In this document: positions 36,993 to 50,149 of the stretch, one piece after another | Layout of the letters: each line of letters begins with the position of its first letter | How positions within the stretch are numbered: the stretch's first letter is position 1 | NCBI RefSeq assembly: GCF_008974185.1 | Contig: NZ_BKZP01000012.1 | Span: 1-64,000 of the forward strand | Length of the DNA stretch: 64,000 bases | Source: Weizmannia acidilactici | GTDB lineage: Bacteria > Bacillota > Bacilli > Bacillales > Bacillaceae_C | Reading direction: 5' to 3' | Notes under the pieces: generated by a model | The model's database searches: none | Seen by the model: the letters and a program-made list of their open reading frames with translations, nothing else | What the model was told of the DNA's origin: nothing | Translations under genes and position numbers: made by a program

Positions 36993-37916
36993 ATGCTTTA
37001 TTCTGTTTGGTTTCTTTTATTGATCATCACATTTTTATTCGGAATCCACAGGCTGCGAACCGGGCTGTTTGAATTGTCCGGCAACCAGGCCGAGCGTTGG
37101 CTAAAAAAACTGGCGGGCACACCATTTTCCGGCATGCTGTTTGGAACAGCCATGACGGCGCTTCTGCAAAGCAGCTCCGCTGTCATGGTCATCACGGTCG
37201 GGCTTGTTTCCGCCAAAATGTTAACGTTCGCGCAATCGATCGGCATTATTTTAGGCACCAATATTGGCACCACTTTTACGCTGGAAATGCTGACATTTCA
37301 TTTATCCGGGCTGATCCTGCCATTTTTGGGTGCAGGCGCGGTTTTGATCTTTTTCGGAAACAAGCGTTTAAAAAGCGCGGGGCATATTTTGTTCGGCCTT
37401 TCGCTTGTGTTTGCCGCGATGCGCGGTTTTGAGGTGCTTGCCATTCCGCTTTCGAAAACGGCTTTCGTGCAGCATTTGTTTTCCGTTTTGAACACACACG
37501 CTATGTCCGCTTTTTTTCTTGGCATTCTCCTTTCCGCCGCCATCCAGTCGAGCACGGTCACGATCGGAATGGCAATGGGCTTTCTCGGATCGGGCGTTTT
37601 TCCGCTTGAAACCGGGATTGCGATTATGCTTGGCGCAAATATCGGGACATGCATAACTGGCCTTTTGGCGAGCATCGGCGCAGGTGAAGAAGCAAGGCTC
37701 ACGGCTTTTACCCATGTTTGGCTGAATATCGGAGGTGCACTTATTTTTTTGCCTTTCCTCCATTTGCTTGCAGACGGGTGCCGGGCGCTTTCGTCCACCC
37801 CTGAACAGCAGCTTGCCCATGCAAGCCTTCTATTTAACTTGATCTCTTCCCTTGCCGTGCTGCCTTTTTCCGAAAACTTCGGCCGTTTCATTGTGACTTT
37901 CCACGGAAAAAAATAA
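36993..37916 (+). CDS. yqeW: Na/Pi-cotransporter II family protein YqeW
   Basis: The 307-aa membrane protein contains the inverted-repeat signatures of the Na+/phosphate cotransporter family: LLQSSSAVMV with ILGTNIGTT, and AAIQSSTVTIG with MLGANIGTC. The B. subtilis neighbour of rpsU is yqeW. SD GGGGGAAGG precedes the ATG. Phosphate import is inferred from family; it may matter more here because the pst genes are absent from their usual place. Confidence 0.92.
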   Translation: MLYSVWFLLLIITFLFGIHRLRTGLFELSGNQAERWLKKLAGTPFSGMLFGTAMTALLQSSSAVMVITVGLVSAKMLTFAQSIGIILGTNIGTTFTLEMLTFHLSGLILPFLGAGAVLIFFGNKRLKSAGHILFGLSLVFAAMRGFEVLAIPLSKTAFVQHLFSVLNTHAMSAFFLGILLSAAIQSSTVTIGMAMGFLGSGVFPLETGIAIMLGANIGTCITGLLASIGAGEEARLTAFTHVWLNIGGALIFLPFLHLLADGCRALSSTPEQQLAHASLLFNLISSLAVLPFSENFGRFIVTFHGKK

Positions 37917-37951
37917 AACACCCGGGCAGGAAATTTGCCCGGATGTTTTTA
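37914..37951. terminator. bidirectional terminator between yqeW and deoC
   Basis: Stem AAACA..CCGGGCA with complement, T-tract on both sides. Confidence 0.85.
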
Positions 37952-38602
37952 TCAACCTTTGACAATTTGGGTGCCGGCACTTGTGCCGATTCTTGTGGCG
38001 CCGGCTTCCACCATCGCAAGCGCATCTTCGCGCGTACGCACCCCGCCGGAAGCTTTAACGCCGATTTCTTCCCCGACCGTTTTCCGCATCAAGGCGACAT
38101 CTTCTTTTGTCGCGCCCCCCGTTGAAAATCCGGTGGACGTCTTCACATAATCTGAACCGGCTTTTACCGCAAGTTTACATGCCTCTACTTTCTCTTCGTC
38201 TGTCAGCAGGCATGTTTCAATGATCACTTTGACCAATGCCTTTTCCTTCGCTTTTTCGCAAACGGCACGGATGTCTTTTTCAACGAGTTCAAAGTTTTTG
38301 CTTTTTAAAGCGCTGATATTAATCACCATATCGACTTCATCTGCGCCGTTTTGGATCGCATTTTCCGCTTCGAACGCCTTAGCTTCAGGAGTAGTGGCGC
38401 CAAGCGGGAACCCGATCACCGTGCAGACTTTCACACCGGTTCCGGCCAAAAGCTGGTGCGCATATGCCACCCATGTTGGATTCACACAAACCGATGCAAA
38501 GCCGTATTGTTTGGCTTCTTCGCACAGTTTTGTGATCTGCTCCTGTGTGGCTTCCGGTTTTAATAATGTATGGTCAATCATTTTTGCGAGGTCTACAGCC
38601 AT
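37952..38602 (-). CDS. deoC: deoxyribose-phosphate aldolase
   Basis: The 216-aa TIM-barrel enzyme splits deoxyribose-5-phosphate to glyceraldehyde-3-phosphate and acetaldehyde in nucleoside catabolism. The Schiff-base lysine is in [13 protein letters not shown] and the second lysine in [12 protein letters not shown] at 38602 is chosen for SD AAAGGAG 10 nt upstream. Here it ends the long heat-shock operon, only 23 nt after mtaB; in B. subtilis deoC is in a separate deoxyribonucleoside operon. Confidence 0.95.
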   Translation of the reverse strand: MAVDLAKMIDHTLLKPEATQEQITKLCEEAKQYGFASVCVNPTWVAYAHQLLAGTGVKVCTVIGFPLGATTPEAKAFEAENAIQNGADEVDMVINISALKSKNFELVEKDIRAVCEKAKEKALVKVIIETCLLTDEEKVEACKLAVKAGSDYVKTSTGFSTGGATKEDVALMRKTVGEEIGVKASGGVRTREDALAMVEAGATRIGTSAGTQIVKG

Positions 38603-38625
38603 TTTTTCCGTCTCTCCTTTCACGT

Positions 38626-39978
38626 TTACATCGCTTCGTTTACAGCCGGAAGCACATCGTCCATTACCCTGACAAATTTAGCTTCATTGTACGGGTAACC
38701 GGCTTTTGTAATTTTAACTTTTACCAGCTTGCCGACCATATCCGGCGTTGCCGGGAAGACAACTTTCAGGTAATTGTCCGTATAACCCTCGTAAAGGCCG
38801 CTTTCCGGATCTTCTTTATAAGGCTCTTCCGGAATGACTTCGAGCACTTCGTTTTCAAATTTGGACGCATATTCTTTTGCCAGCTGGTCGCTCAACGTGA
38901 TCATGCGGTGGACGCGTTCATTTTTCGTTTCCTCATCAATCTGGTCCTTCATTCTTGCAGCCGGCGTGCCTGTCCTTGGCGAGTACGGGAAGACATGGAG
39001 TTCCGCAAATTTATGTTCTTTGATAAAATGATAGGTTTCCATGAATTCTTCTTCCGTTTCACCCGGGAAGCCGACGATGACATCGGAAGTTAAAGCAAGA
39101 CCCGGCAGCGCTTCTTTTAATTTCGTAATCCGCTCGGCAAATTGTGCCATCGTGTATTTACGGCGCATTCTTTTCAGCACGCTATCAGAGCCTGACTGGA
39201 TCGGCACATGCATATGGCGGACGATGACCTTTGAGTTTTTAATGACATCGATCACTTCATCCGTCAATTGGCTTGCTTCAATTGAAGAAATGCGGACGCG
39301 TTTTAAACCATGCACTTTTTCTTCCAAATCCCTTAAAAGCATTGCCAAATTATAATCTTTCAAATCTTGCCCGTACCCGCCCGTATGGATGCCGGTTAAA
39401 ATCAGTTCTTTGTAACCGGCATCGACGAGCTGCTGCGCCTGGCTGATCACTTTTTCAGGATCCCTTGACCGCATCAGGCCGCGGGCCCACGGAATGATGC
39501 AAAATGTGCAGAAATTGTTGCAGCCTTCCTGAATTTTTAAAGAAGCGCGGTGGCGATCCGTGAAATAAGGCACATCCATTTCTTCGTACACGCGGTTTTT
39601 CATAATATTTTTCACGGCATTGATCGGCTGGCGCTCTTTCCGGTACTGCTCAATGTAATCAAGCATTTTCCCGCGGTCCTGTGTGCCGACGACGACATCG
39701 ACACCCGGGATCTCAAGAATCTCACCCGGGGACGTCTGCGCATAACAGCCGGTGACGCAGATGACGGCATCCGGGTTTTGGCGCACCGCCCTGCGGATCA
39801 CCTGGCGGCTTTTTTTATCGCCGGTATTCGTTACCGTACACGTATTGATCACATATACATCGGAATTCGATTCAAAATCGACCCGTTCATAGCCGGCTTT
39901 CTTAAACAGCTGCCAAATGGCCTCCGTTTCATAATGGTTCACTTTGCATCCTAACGTATGGAATGCTACAGTTGACAT
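38626..39978 (-). CDS. mtaB: tRNA t6A37 methylthiotransferase MtaB
   Basis: The 450-aa radical-SAM enzyme converts t6A37 to ms2t6A in ANN-decoding tRNAs. The N-terminal cluster cysteines are Cys11, Cys47 and Cys78; the radical-SAM motif is Cys153-x3-Cys157-x2-Cys160 (CNNFCTFC); a TRAM domain ends the protein. ATG at 39978 with SD GAGGTGA. It lies 5 nt after rsmE. Confidence 0.96.
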   Translation of the reverse strand: MSTVAFHTLGCKVNHYETEAIWQLFKKAGYERVDFESNSDVYVINTCTVTNTGDKKSRQVIRRAVRQNPDAVICVTGCYAQTSPGEILEIPGVDVVVGTQDRGKMLDYIEQYRKERQPINAVKNIMKNRVYEEMDVPYFTDRHRASLKIQEGCNNFCTFCIIPWARGLMRSRDPEKVISQAQQLVDAGYKELILTGIHTGGYGQDLKDYNLAMLLRDLEEKVHGLKRVRISSIEASQLTDEVIDVIKNSKVIVRHMHVPIQSGSDSVLKRMRRKYTMAQFAERITKLKEALPGLALTSDVIVGFPGETEEEFMETYHFIKEHKFAELHVFPYSPRTGTPAARMKDQIDEETKNERVHRMITLSDQLAKEYASKFENEVLEVIPEEPYKEDPESGLYEGYTDNYLKVVFPATPDMVGKLVKVKITKAGYPYNEAKFVRVMDDVLPAVNEAM

Positions 39979-39983
39979 CACAT

Positions 39984-40736
39984 TCACCTCATTAATTCGA
40001 AATGGTAAGAAATGGCGGCAAGCGCATATAATGGCGCCGTTTCTGCCCGTAATATACGCGGGCCCAAACCGCAAGTCTCGAATCCCGATTCTTCAAGCAG
40101 GCGGACTTCTCCAGGGGACAGTCCCCCTTCAGGTCCGAAAACCATCAGGACATTGTCCCCTTCCGCCATTTTCGACAACGCCTCCGCAAAACGGCGCCGC
40201 TCCCCCAGTTTGGCGCTTTCTTCAAACGCAACCAGCATATGTTTGTATGTACGGCTTTCTTCGAGAAGCTTTTTAAAGGAAACAGGGGAAGATACGTCCG
40301 GTAAATGGTTGCGGTGCGACTGTTCCGCGGCTTCCAAAGCGATTTTTTTCCAGCGCTCCCTCTTTTTTGCTTCCTTCTTTGCATCCCATTTTACAACGGA
40401 TCTTTCGGCAATGAAAGGCAGAAACTGATCGGCGCCAAGTTCTGTCCCCTTTTGGATGACCCACTCCAGCTTGTCAGCTTTCGGGAGGCCGCTTGCAACC
40501 GTGATATGCACCGGGAGTTCCTTCTGAGCGTTTTCCCAGCCGACGATTCTTGCAATGACCGTATCGCTTGTGATTTTTTTTATCTCGCATATGCACGCCT
40601 TTTCATCCAAAAATACACAATAAAAGCGGCTGCCTTCAGACATCCTCATGACATGGGCGATATGATGGTACACTTCGCCCTGCAGCCGGACTTCCTGTTC
40701 CCCGTGATAAAACTGTTTTAGAAAATAACGCTGCAT
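39984..40736 (-). CDS. rsmE: 16S rRNA (uracil(1498)-N3)-methyltransferase
   Basis: The 250-aa SPOUT enzyme methylates U1498. An N-terminal PUA-like part is followed by the knot with VFGPEGGLSPGEV and LGPRILRAETAPLYALA. ATG at 40736; a TTG one codon upstream is possible. Packed between prmA (4 nt) and mtaB. Confidence 0.95.
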   Translation of the reverse strand: MQRYFLKQFYHGEQEVRLQGEVYHHIAHVMRMSEGSRFYCVFLDEKACICEIKKITSDTVIARIVGWENAQKELPVHITVASGLPKADKLEWVIQKGTELGADQFLPFIAERSVVKWDAKKEAKKRERWKKIALEAAEQSHRNHLPDVSSPVSFKKLLEESRTYKHMLVAFEESAKLGERRRFAEALSKMAEGDNVLMVFGPEGGLSPGEVRLLEESGFETCGLGPRILRAETAPLYALAAISYHFELMR

Positions 40737-40740
40737 CAAA

Positions 40741-41679
40741 TCACCCGCGCTTTGCGATTAATGCAACCCAGTCTTCCATCACCATCGTTTCCTCAATGGT
40801 GAAACCGGAAGACAAAAGCGCATCTTTCACTACATCTTTCTTTTGGCGGATGATGCCGGACGTAATAAACCAGCCGCCCGGTTTCACCGTTTTTGCCGCA
40901 TCTTCGGTAAACCCGATAATCACTTCGGCAAGGATATTCGCAACGACAACATCCGCCTGCCCATTGATTCCTTTCAGCAAATCATTTTGCTTCACCGTTA
41001 CACGGTCCTGCATTTTATTGAGTTTGACATTGAGCGTGGCCGCATGGACCGCAACTTCATCCAAATCAAGCGCGGTAACCCGCTCCGCCCCGAGCATGGC
41101 CGCAGCAATGCTTAACACGCCGGAACCGGTTCCGACATCGATCACTGTATCGCCCGGTTTCACCGTCCGTTCCAATGCCTGGATGCACATGACCGTCGTC
41201 GGATGGGTGCCGGTGCCGAACGCCATGCCGGGATCCAGCTCGATAATCAGTTCGTCGCTTGATACCGGTTCATAGTTTTCCCACGTCGGAACGATCGTAA
41301 ACTTCTCGGATATTTTGACAGGATTATAGTATTTTTTCCAAGCCGTTGCCCATTCTTCTTCATTGACTTCACTAATCGTCACTTTATTCGGGCCGATATC
41401 AATGTCGAAAGTGGCCAAATTGGTAATCGCTTGTTTGATTTCTTCCACTGTTTCGCCTAAAAAACTATTAATGGGCAAATACGCTTTAATGATGACCCCT
41501 TCATCCGGAAAATCATCCGGGTCCAATTCGTATATTTCGCCGAACCGGTCCTCATGCTCTTTCAGCAACTCATTCGAATCTTCGATCACAATGCCGCCCG
41601 CGCCCGCCTCATATAAAATATTCGAAATCGCCTCAACCGCCTCGTTTGCGGTATGGATCATAATTTCCGACCATTTCAT
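40741..41679 (-). CDS. prmA: ribosomal protein L11 methyltransferase
   Basis: The 312-aa SAM enzyme trimethylates ribosomal protein L11. The SAM motif is [17 protein letters not shown] with [12 protein letters not shown] before it and NILAEVI after it. SD AGGAG precedes the ATG. It follows dnaJ by 22 nt and is part of the heptacistronic-type dnaK operon known in B. subtilis. Confidence 0.96.
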   Translation of the reverse strand: MKWSEIMIHTANEAVEAISNILYEAGAGGIVIEDSNELLKEHEDRFGEIYELDPDDFPDEGVIIKAYLPINSFLGETVEEIKQAITNLATFDIDIGPNKVTISEVNEEEWATAWKKYYNPVKISEKFTIVPTWENYEPVSSDELIIELDPGMAFGTGTHPTTVMCIQALERTVKPGDTVIDVGTGSGVLSIAAAMLGAERVTALDLDEVAVHAATLNVKLNKMQDRVTVKQNDLLKGINGQADVVVANILAEVIIGFTEDAAKTVKPGGWFITSGIIRQKKDVVKDALLSSGFTIEETMVMEDWVALIAKRG

Positions 41680-41701
41680 GAAATGACCAACTCCTATTTG
41701 T

Positions 41702-42820
41702 TTAGTCCCCTTTAAAAGCTTTTTTCATTTTGCCAAAAAAATTATTGCTGTGTTCATCCGGGACTTTTCCGCTCGCTTCGGCAAATTCACGCAAAATTTG
41801 TTTTTGCCTCTCGGTGAGTTTCGTCGGCGTCACAATTCTTGTAATGACGTGCTGGTCGCCAGTGCCATAGCCGTGGACGTTCGGCACGCCTTTTCCGCGC
41901 AGCCTGAATTTCGTACCAGTCTGCGTGCCGGCAGGGATTTTCAATTTTACTTTGCCGTGCAAGGTCGGAACTTCGATTTCATCCCCAAGAGCTGCCTGGG
42001 TAAAAGCAATCGGGATTTCGCAGTAAATATCGTCGCCGTCGCGTTCAAACAATTCATGCGGCTTGACGTGAAAAATGATGTACAAATCGCCGGCAGGTCC
42101 GCCGTTTACGCCCGGTTCCCCCTGGCCTGCCACACGCAGCTGCTGGCCGTCATCAATGCCGGCAGGGATTTTCACATGAATTTTGCGGCGCTTTTTCACT
42201 TTTCCGGTCCCGCCGCAAGTTTTGCATTTTTCTTTAATGATCTTACCGGTTCCGCCGCAGTAATGGCATGTCCTGCGGTTGACAATGCGCCCGAATGCCG
42301 TTGTTTGTTCTGTATTTAACGTGCCGGTTCCGTGGCAGTGCGGGCAAGTTTCAGGATGTGTCCCCGGTCTAGCACCCGTCCCGTGGCATGTATCGCATGT
42401 TTCCTCGCGCGGTATCCGTATATCCGTTTCCTTCCCGAATACGGCTTCTTCAAATTCGAGCGTCATCGTGTATTGCAAATCGGCACCCTGCCGAGGCGCA
42501 TTCGGGTCGTTTCTTCTTCCGCCGCCAAAGAAAGTGCTGAAAATATCTTCGAAACCGAAACCGCCGAAATCCGCGCCGCCGAATCCGCCAAAGCCCTGGT
42601 TCGGGCCCGCATGGCCGAACTGGTCGTATTGCGCGCGCTTCTGGTCATCGCTTAAAACTTCGTACGCTTCCGAGATTTCCTTGAATTTTTCGGCAGCATC
42701 AGGCTCTTTATTGATATCCGGGTGGTATTTTTTTGAAAGCCTGCGGTAAGCTTTTTTAATCTCTTCTTTGGTCGCATCTTTCCCGACGCCCAACACTTCA
42801 TAGTAATCCCGTTTACTCAT
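41702..42820 (-). CDS. dnaJ: chaperone DnaJ (Hsp40)
   Basis: The 372-aa co-chaperone stimulates DnaK ATPase and binds unfolded proteins. It has a J domain with HPD (KKYHPDINK), a Gly/Phe-rich linker (75-108) and four CxxCxGxG zinc repeats, then the C-terminal domains. SD GGGAG precedes the ATG. A strong hairpin terminator lies between dnaK and dnaJ, so it gets reduced read-through. Confidence 0.97.
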   Translation of the reverse strand: MSKRDYYEVLGVGKDATKEEIKKAYRRLSKKYHPDINKEPDAAEKFKEISEAYEVLSDDQKRAQYDQFGHAGPNQGFGGFGGADFGGFGFEDIFSTFFGGGRRNDPNAPRQGADLQYTMTLEFEEAVFGKETDIRIPREETCDTCHGTGARPGTHPETCPHCHGTGTLNTEQTTAFGRIVNRRTCHYCGGTGKIIKEKCKTCGGTGKVKKRRKIHVKIPAGIDDGQQLRVAGQGEPGVNGGPAGDLYIIFHVKPHELFERDGDDIYCEIPIAFTQAALGDEIEVPTLHGKVKLKIPAGTQTGTKFRLRGKGVPNVHGYGTGDQHVITRIVTPTKLTERQKQILREFAEASGKVPDEHSNNFFGKMKKAFKGD

Positions 42821-42873
42821 TTCTTCTCACTCCCGAAACGTTCACATAGAGGTAATTGTAGCATTGACATATG

Positions 42874-42914
42874 AAAAAAGTCAAAGCCGAGAATAGACCA
42901 GACTTTGACTTTTT
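42874..42914 (-). terminator. intrinsic terminator between dnaK and dnaJ
   Basis: Perfect stem AAAAAGTCAAAG/CTTTGACTTTTT, 16-nt loop, T-tract. Partial termination would lower dnaJ and the downstream genes relative to dnaK. Confidence 0.82.
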
Positions 42915-42955
42915 CCATGGATATCATGCTGAAATGGGCAACATTGGTTACCAGA

Positions 42956-44806
<1,851 letters not shown>

Positions 44807-44820
44807 TTATGTAAAGCCCG

Positions 44821-45525
44821 TTACTGATTCACTTTCACCATTGACGGGCGGATGACTCTGTCTTTTAACATATAGCCTTTTTGGAATTCTTCAAGGACTA
44901 CATTGGACGCAACATCTTCTTCCTGGCCCTGCATGATCGCCTGGTGGAAATGCGGGTCGAATTCCTTGCCAAGCGCTTCAATCGGCTCGGCGCCTTCTTT
45001 TTTCAGCGCCTCCAAAATGCTCCGGTACACCATTTCCATGCCGTCCAACAATTGTTTTGTATGATCGTTTTTCTCGGCCATGGAAAGCGCGCGTTCGAAA
45101 TTGTCAATAGCCGGAAGCAGGTTCGTGATCAATTCTTGCGCCCTGTATTTTTCGGCCGCTTCCCGGTCCAAGTTCACCCTGCGCCGGAAATTCTCAAAAT
45201 CGGCACGCAGGCGGAGGTAGCGGTTTTCGGCCTGTTCGAGCTCATTTTGCAGTTCTTTTATCGTCTGTTTCGCTTTTTCCAGTTCTTCATTGGCCGGCTG
45301 CGCTTCAGACGCGTTTTCTGCCTTCTCCTCTTCAGTTTTCGGCGCTTCCGCTTTTTCGGTTTCAGCGTCTTTGGTTTCCGGAGCCCCTTCCTTTGTTTCG
45401 GCGCCGCCGTTTTTTAGCGTATCAGCCGGTTTTTCCGTTTCTTTTTCTTCCTCGAAAACCGCTTCAATTTTTTCCTCTGCGGCTTCATGTGCGTTTTCAG
45501 ATGGTTTTTTTTGTTCTTCTGCCAT
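44821..45525 (-). CDS. grpE: nucleotide exchange factor GrpE with long acidic N-terminus
   Basis: The 234-aa protein releases ADP from DnaK. Residues 1-85 are a low-complexity Glu/Lys/Ala/Thr segment, longer than in B. subtilis (187 aa in total). A coiled coil (86-150) and the beta domain ([29 protein letters not shown]) follow. ATG at 45525 with SD AAAGGGGGTGA. Second gene of the operon. Confidence 0.96.
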   Translation of the reverse strand: MAEEQKKPSENAHEAAEEKIEAVFEEEKETEKPADTLKNGGAETKEGAPETKDAETEKAEAPKTEEEKAENASEAQPANEELEKAKQTIKELQNELEQAENRYLRLRADFENFRRRVNLDREAAEKYRAQELITNLLPAIDNFERALSMAEKNDHTKQLLDGMEMVYRSILEALKKEGAEPIEALGKEFDPHFHQAIMQGQEEDVASNVVLEEFQKGYMLKDRVIRPSMVKVNQ

Positions 45526-45578
45526 TTTTTGTTCACCCCCTTTAAAGTATAAACCGCCGGGCATAAAAAAGCACAATA

Positions 45579-45617
45579 AGAAGGACTTAAAGCATCCGGC
45601 CGCGCTTTAAGCCTTCC
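45579..45617 (-). promoter_or_regulatory. intercistronic hairpin between hrcA and grpE
   Basis: The arms AAGGACTTAAAGC and GCTTTAAGCCTT pair with one mismatch around a 10-nt loop, without an immediate U-run. It may be an mRNA-processing or stability site rather than a terminator. Confidence 0.5.
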
Positions 45618-45641
45618 TACTTTCCAATATGTCCATATTGC

Positions 45642-46670
45642 CTATCGGTGATACAGTTTTGTCAAGGCATTGGTCATATCATTGCTTAAGAAATCCACAA
45701 TACTGATGACTCGTGAATATTCCATACGCGTAGGGCCCAAAATCGCGATCTTGCCGACTGGTTCATCCCCGATTGAATAAGTTGCTGTAATCATGCTGCA
45801 GTCTTCCATCTCGGAAATCTTGTTTTCTTTTCCAATTTTCACGTGGATTCCGCTCGGTACTTGTTTTACAATTTCGTAAAAGCTGTCTTCCCGTTCAATC
45901 ATGTCAAGCAAAGGCCGGACTTTGTCAAGGTCATGGAACTCCGGCTGGTTCAAAATATTGGCTTTTCCGCCGACAAAAATTTTCTCGTGGCGGCCGGCGT
46001 TGAACATTTTGATAATCGTATTCAGGATCGATTCATAATTTTCAATATGGCAGCGCAGAATATCCGCCACTTCTTTATGAATTTTATCTTTCAACTCCGA
46101 AATCGGCACATTGGCGAGGCGCTCATTAAAAATATTCACCATTTTTTCGAGCTGCCCCGGATGGAACCCTTCCGGTAGCGTAATCGTCTGGTTTTCCACG
46201 TGCCCGGTGTCCGTAATCATAATGGCAACAGCTGTTTTATCGTTAATCGGAACAATTTGCATGTTTTTCAGCTTCGTATCTTTCACTTCAGGGCCAAGCA
46301 GGATCGCCGTGTAATTGGTCATTTCGGAAAGAATTTGCGCCGATTTTTTTACAAGTCCTTCCATTTCAAAGATTTTTTCAGCGAAAATGGAATGGATTTG
46401 CGAAATATCCGCAGGCCCGAGTTTTTGCGGCGATAGAAGATGATCGACATAATAACGGTAGCCTTTTTCGGACGGAACCCTTCCGGAAGAAGTGTGGGTC
46501 TTTTCAATAAACCCGAGTTCCTCCAAATCCGCCATCTCATTCCGGATCGTGGCGGAACTGAAAGAGATCCCGCGTTTCTTGGACAGCGTTCTGGAACCTA
46601 CAGGCTGGGCTGAACGAATAAAGTCATCAATGATCACTTGCAAAATTAACAGCTGACGATCAGTTAACAA
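45642..46670 (-). CDS. hrcA: heat-inducible transcription repressor HrcA
   Basis: The 342-aa repressor binds CIRCE and is kept active by GroE. An N-terminal winged HTH ([20 protein letters not shown]) precedes a GAF-like domain. The start is TTG at 46670 with SD GGGGTGA 6 nt upstream. It is the first gene and autoregulated through the CIRCE 15 bp upstream. Confidence 0.96.
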   Translation of the reverse strand: MLTDRQLLILQVIIDDFIRSAQPVGSRTLSKKRGISFSSATIRNEMADLEELGFIEKTHTSSGRVPSEKGYRYYVDHLLSPQKLGPADISQIHSIFAEKIFEMEGLVKKSAQILSEMTNYTAILLGPEVKDTKLKNMQIVPINDKTAVAIMITDTGHVENQTITLPEGFHPGQLEKMVNIFNERLANVPISELKDKIHKEVADILRCHIENYESILNTIIKMFNAGRHEKIFVGGKANILNQPEFHDLDKVRPLLDMIEREDSFYEIVKQVPSGIHVKIGKENKISEMEDCSMITATYSIGDEPVGKIAILGPTRMEYSRVISIVDFLSNDMTNALTKLYHR

Positions 46671-46685
46671 CTTCCATCACCCCTG

Positions 46686-46712
46686 TTAGCACTCAATACG
46701 AATGAGTGCTAA
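46686..46712 (-). promoter_or_regulatory. CIRCE operator
   Basis: A perfect 9-bp inverted repeat TTAGCACTC-N9-GAGTGCTAA, the exact CIRCE consensus. A TTGACA -35 lies on the minus strand about 40 bp upstream, with an AT-rich -10 zone. Confidence 0.95.
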
Positions 46713-46775
46713 TTTATATAAATAAATTAACAAAATCATGCGCCATTGTCAATATATTTACATGTTTACAGCTGG

Positions 46776-47909
46776 TCAGCCGAGCAAAAACGCTTCGAAT
46801 ACTTCGTTGCCGAGAAAGCGCCCTTTCCGCGTCAGCCGGATATGCCCGTCCACCTGTTCAAGAAGCCCCTTTTCCTCCATTTCCTTCACTGCATCGGCAA
46901 AAATTTCGGATAGATCCACTTGAAATTTTTCACGAAAATGGCGGATGCTAACCCCTTCATTTTTTCTTAAGCCGAGAAACATTTCTTCTTCCATTTTCTC
47001 CCGCTTTGTCTCCGGATGCTTCTCGATAACGGGAAGCATGCCGCCCCGAAGCAACTCGATATATTTTTTCAACGCGCCGTAATTCGACATGCGGACCCCG
47101 TTTTCATACCCGTGTGCCCCGGCGCCAAAACCGTAATATTCTTCGTTGTTCCAGTAAACGAGATTATGGCGGCTCTCATATCCGGGCAACGTGAAATTGC
47201 TGATTTCATATTGGCGGTAGCCGTGCTTTTCCATTTCATCCATTAACAACCCGTACATATCGGCCTCCGCATCCTCAGAAGGCAGATGGAGCTTCCCTTT
47301 TCTTTTTAAATGATAAAAAATGGTTTTCGGTTCAATGATCAAGGAATAGCTTGAATAGTGCTGGAGTTGCATGGACAATGCCTCATCCAGCGTATCACGG
47401 AAATCCTCCACGGTTTGCCCCGGAAGCCCGAACATTAAATCAAGGCTGATATTGGAAAAGCCAACCTTTACCGCATTTTCAATCGTCCGGTGCACGTCTT
47501 CGGCACGGTGCGTCCGCCCGATTTTCTTAAGCAGCCGGTCATTGAACGACTGGACGCCGAAACTTAACCGGTTGACGCCGTATTCGTAAAGGATCCGCAG
47601 TTTTCCTTCCGACGTCTCGCCGGGGTTCGCTTCAAACGTAAATTCGCCTTTCCCGTCATACGGCAGGATTTCGCGTATACCCGCCAGCAGGTTTTCAAGC
47701 TGGTATTCATTTAAAGCAGTCGGCGTGCCCCCGCCTACAAAAATGGTGTTCAGTTTTTCACATGCCCCGGCCGCCGTTTTCATTTTCATTTCTTTCAGCA
47801 GCATCTCGATATATTCATCCACCGGCTGGCCCTTTAATAAAAATTTATTGAAGTCACAATAATAGCAAATATGTTCGCAAAACGGGATATGGATATATGC
47901 AGCTTTCAC
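46776..47909 (-). CDS. hemW: radical-SAM haem chaperone HemW
   Basis: The 377-aa protein has the radical-SAM motif Cys11-x3-Cys15-x2-Cys18 (CEHICYYC) with the HemW-type CxxxCxxC spacing and lacks the extra residues of true HemN, so I call it HemW, a haem insertion factor. The motif GGGTPT is present. The start is GTG at 47909. Downstream of lepA across a terminator. Confidence 0.93.
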   Translation of the reverse strand: MKAAYIHIPFCEHICYYCDFNKFLLKGQPVDEYIEMLLKEMKMKTAAGACEKLNTIFVGGGTPTALNEYQLENLLAGIREILPYDGKGEFTFEANPGETSEGKLRILYEYGVNRLSFGVQSFNDRLLKKIGRTHRAEDVHRTIENAVKVGFSNISLDLMFGLPGQTVEDFRDTLDEALSMQLQHYSSYSLIIEPKTIFYHLKRKGKLHLPSEDAEADMYGLLMDEMEKHGYRQYEISNFTLPGYESRHNLVYWNNEEYYGFGAGAHGYENGVRMSNYGALKKYIELLRGGMLPVIEKHPETKREKMEEEMFLGLRKNEGVSIRHFREKFQVDLSEIFADAVKEMEEKGLLEQVDGHIRLTRKGRFLGNEVFEAFLLG

Positions 47910-48041
47910 TTCATCACAACCTTACTTGTCGGCTTTTTGAAAAATCCTTGTTATGCATTATCGGCGGGAATACCCGTGATGCGCGCCGGGATATCCCTTC
48001 TTCGAAAAATCCCCGGCTTTCCATCGCCGCCCATATTCAAG

Positions 48042-48101
48042 CAAAAAAAGAGAACAAAGCAGGAAGGGGCACGGGAATACACCAAAGCTGCCCCTTCCTG
48101 C
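48042..48101 (-). terminator. strong intrinsic terminator of lepA
   Basis: Perfect 13-bp stem GCAGGAAGGGGCA with complement, 17-nt loop, then a T-rich tail ending in seven T. Confidence 0.85.
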
Positions 48102-48111
48102 CCCGGGCCGG

Positions 48112-49947
48112 TCATTTTTTCGAAGTATCGTCCATTTTCAATACTGCCATGAACGCTTCTTGCGGGATTTCTACGGAACCGACCTGCTTCATCCGTTTCT
48201 TTCCTTCTTTTTGTTTCTCCAAGAGTTTCCTTTTCCGTGAAATATCGCCGCCGTAACATTTTGCAAGCACGTTTTTGCGCAGCGCCTTAATGTTGGAGCG
48301 GGCGATGATTTTCTGCCCGACCGCAGCCTGGACCGGCACTTCAAACTGCTGGCGCGGGATGAGTTCTTTTAACCTTTCCACGATCGCTTTCCCGCGCTCG
48401 TACGCAAAATCGCGGTGGACAATGAAGCTTAAGGCGTCCACTTTTTCCCCGTTCAGCAAAATGTCCATCTTCACAAGGTTCGAACGCTTATACCCGATCA
48501 GCTCGTAATCGAAAGAAGCGTACCCTTTCGTGCTCGATTTCAGCTGGTCAAAAAAGTCGTATACAATCTCGGCAAGCGGGATTTCGTAAATGACATTGAC
48601 GCGGATATCATCCAAATACTGCATATCGATAAAATTGCCCCGCTTCGCCTGCGCAATTTCCATGACAGCACCGACATAATCATTCGGCACCATTATGGAG
48701 GCGCGAACATACGGCTCTTCGATATATTCGATTTTTTGCGGTTCCGGCAAATTTGTAGGGTTGTCAACAGTCACCTCGCTGCCGTCCGTCAGTTTCGCTT
48801 TGTAAATCACGCTCGGGGCAGTTGTAATGAGGTCGATATTGAATTCGCGCTCAAGCCGCTCTTGGATAATTTCCATGTGCAAAAGGCCGAGAAAACCGCA
48901 GCGGAAGCCGAAGCCGAGCGCCTGTGATGTTTCCGGCTCATATTGCAGTGAGGAATCGTTTAATTCAAGTTTTTCAAGGGCGTCCCGTAAGTCGTTAAAT
49001 CTGGCGCTGTCGACCGGATACAGGCCGCAGTAAACCATCGGGTTCATTTTCCGGTAACCCGGAAGCGGCTCTTTCGCAGGGTTTACAGTGCTTGTAATCG
49101 TATCCCCGACGCGCGTATCTTTTACATTTTTGATCGATGCAGTCAAAAATCCGACATCACCGACAGTTAATTCGTCGACATATACCGGCTTCGGGGTGCT
49201 GACGCCGAGTTCCGTCACTTCAAACTCTTTGCCGGTTGACATCATCCGGATTTTATCGCCGACTTTTACCGACCCCTGCATCACGCGGATATAAGCAATG
49301 ACGCCTCGGTAGGAATCATACAGCGAATCAAAAATGAGCGCCTGCAGCGGAGCATCAGGGTCACCTTCAGGCGCCGGCACTTTCTCGACGATTTGTTCCA
49401 AAATATCTTCAATGCCGATCCCGGCTTTGGCGGATGCAAGCACAGCTTCCGACGTATCAAGGCCGATCACATCCTCAATTTCCTGCTGGACGCGTTCCGG
49501 ATCGGCGGAAGGCAGGTCAATTTTATTGATGACAGGAATAATTTCAAGATTGTTGTCCAAAGCGAGGTATACATTCGCGAGCGTCTGCGCCTCCACCCCC
49601 TGCGCAGCATCCACAACGAGCACCGCACCTTCACAAGCGGCGAGGCTGCGCGACACTTCATATGTAAAGTCGACATGTCCCGGGGTGTCAATTAAATGGA
49701 GAATATATTCTTCTCCATCATTTGCTCTATATTTAAGCTGTACGGCGTTTAATTTAATCGTAATGCCGCGCTCGCGTTCCAATTCCATCGAATCAAGGAG
49801 CTGGTCTTTCATTTCACGCTGGCTTAACGCATGCGTCTTTTCCAATATGCGGTCGGCCAAAGTCGATTTCCCATGGTCGATATGGGCAATTATGGAAAAG
49901 TTTCGGATCCTCCTTTGCCTGTCTAGCTTTTCTTTACGGTTCATCAT
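48112..49947 (-). CDS. lepA: elongation factor 4 (LepA)
   Basis: The 611-aa translational GTPase back-translocates or remodels ribosomes and helps 30S biogenesis. GTPase motifs [17 protein letters not shown] and NKIDLP are present, then domains II, III, V and the LepA-specific C-terminus. ATG at 49947 has SD AGGAG 8 nt upstream and gives the family length; the long upstream open frame is not used. Confidence 0.97.
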   Translation of the reverse strand: MMNRKEKLDRQRRIRNFSIIAHIDHGKSTLADRILEKTHALSQREMKDQLLDSMELERERGITIKLNAVQLKYRANDGEEYILHLIDTPGHVDFTYEVSRSLAACEGAVLVVDAAQGVEAQTLANVYLALDNNLEIIPVINKIDLPSADPERVQQEIEDVIGLDTSEAVLASAKAGIGIEDILEQIVEKVPAPEGDPDAPLQALIFDSLYDSYRGVIAYIRVMQGSVKVGDKIRMMSTGKEFEVTELGVSTPKPVYVDELTVGDVGFLTASIKNVKDTRVGDTITSTVNPAKEPLPGYRKMNPMVYCGLYPVDSARFNDLRDALEKLELNDSSLQYEPETSQALGFGFRCGFLGLLHMEIIQERLEREFNIDLITTAPSVIYKAKLTDGSEVTVDNPTNLPEPQKIEYIEEPYVRASIMVPNDYVGAVMEIAQAKRGNFIDMQYLDDIRVNVIYEIPLAEIVYDFFDQLKSSTKGYASFDYELIGYKRSNLVKMDILLNGEKVDALSFIVHRDFAYERGKAIVERLKELIPRQQFEVPVQAAVGQKIIARSNIKALRKNVLAKCYGGDISRKRKLLEKQKEGKKRMKQVGSVEIPQEAFMAVLKMDDTSKK

Positions 49948-50149
49948 ATCATTCACTCCTGTATTCGGCACATGTACACTATTTTTGATTATATCAGCAG
50001 GGAAACGGACATTCAATGAAAAACGACGGCGGGGTAAGCTCACCCGCAATCTGCCGCGGCAACCGCTCCGTACATAGCGCGGCCCTCTTTTCCTGCTATT
50101 CGCGACAGCTGCCCATGGAACAAAAGAAAAATCCGCCCATTGCCGGCGG

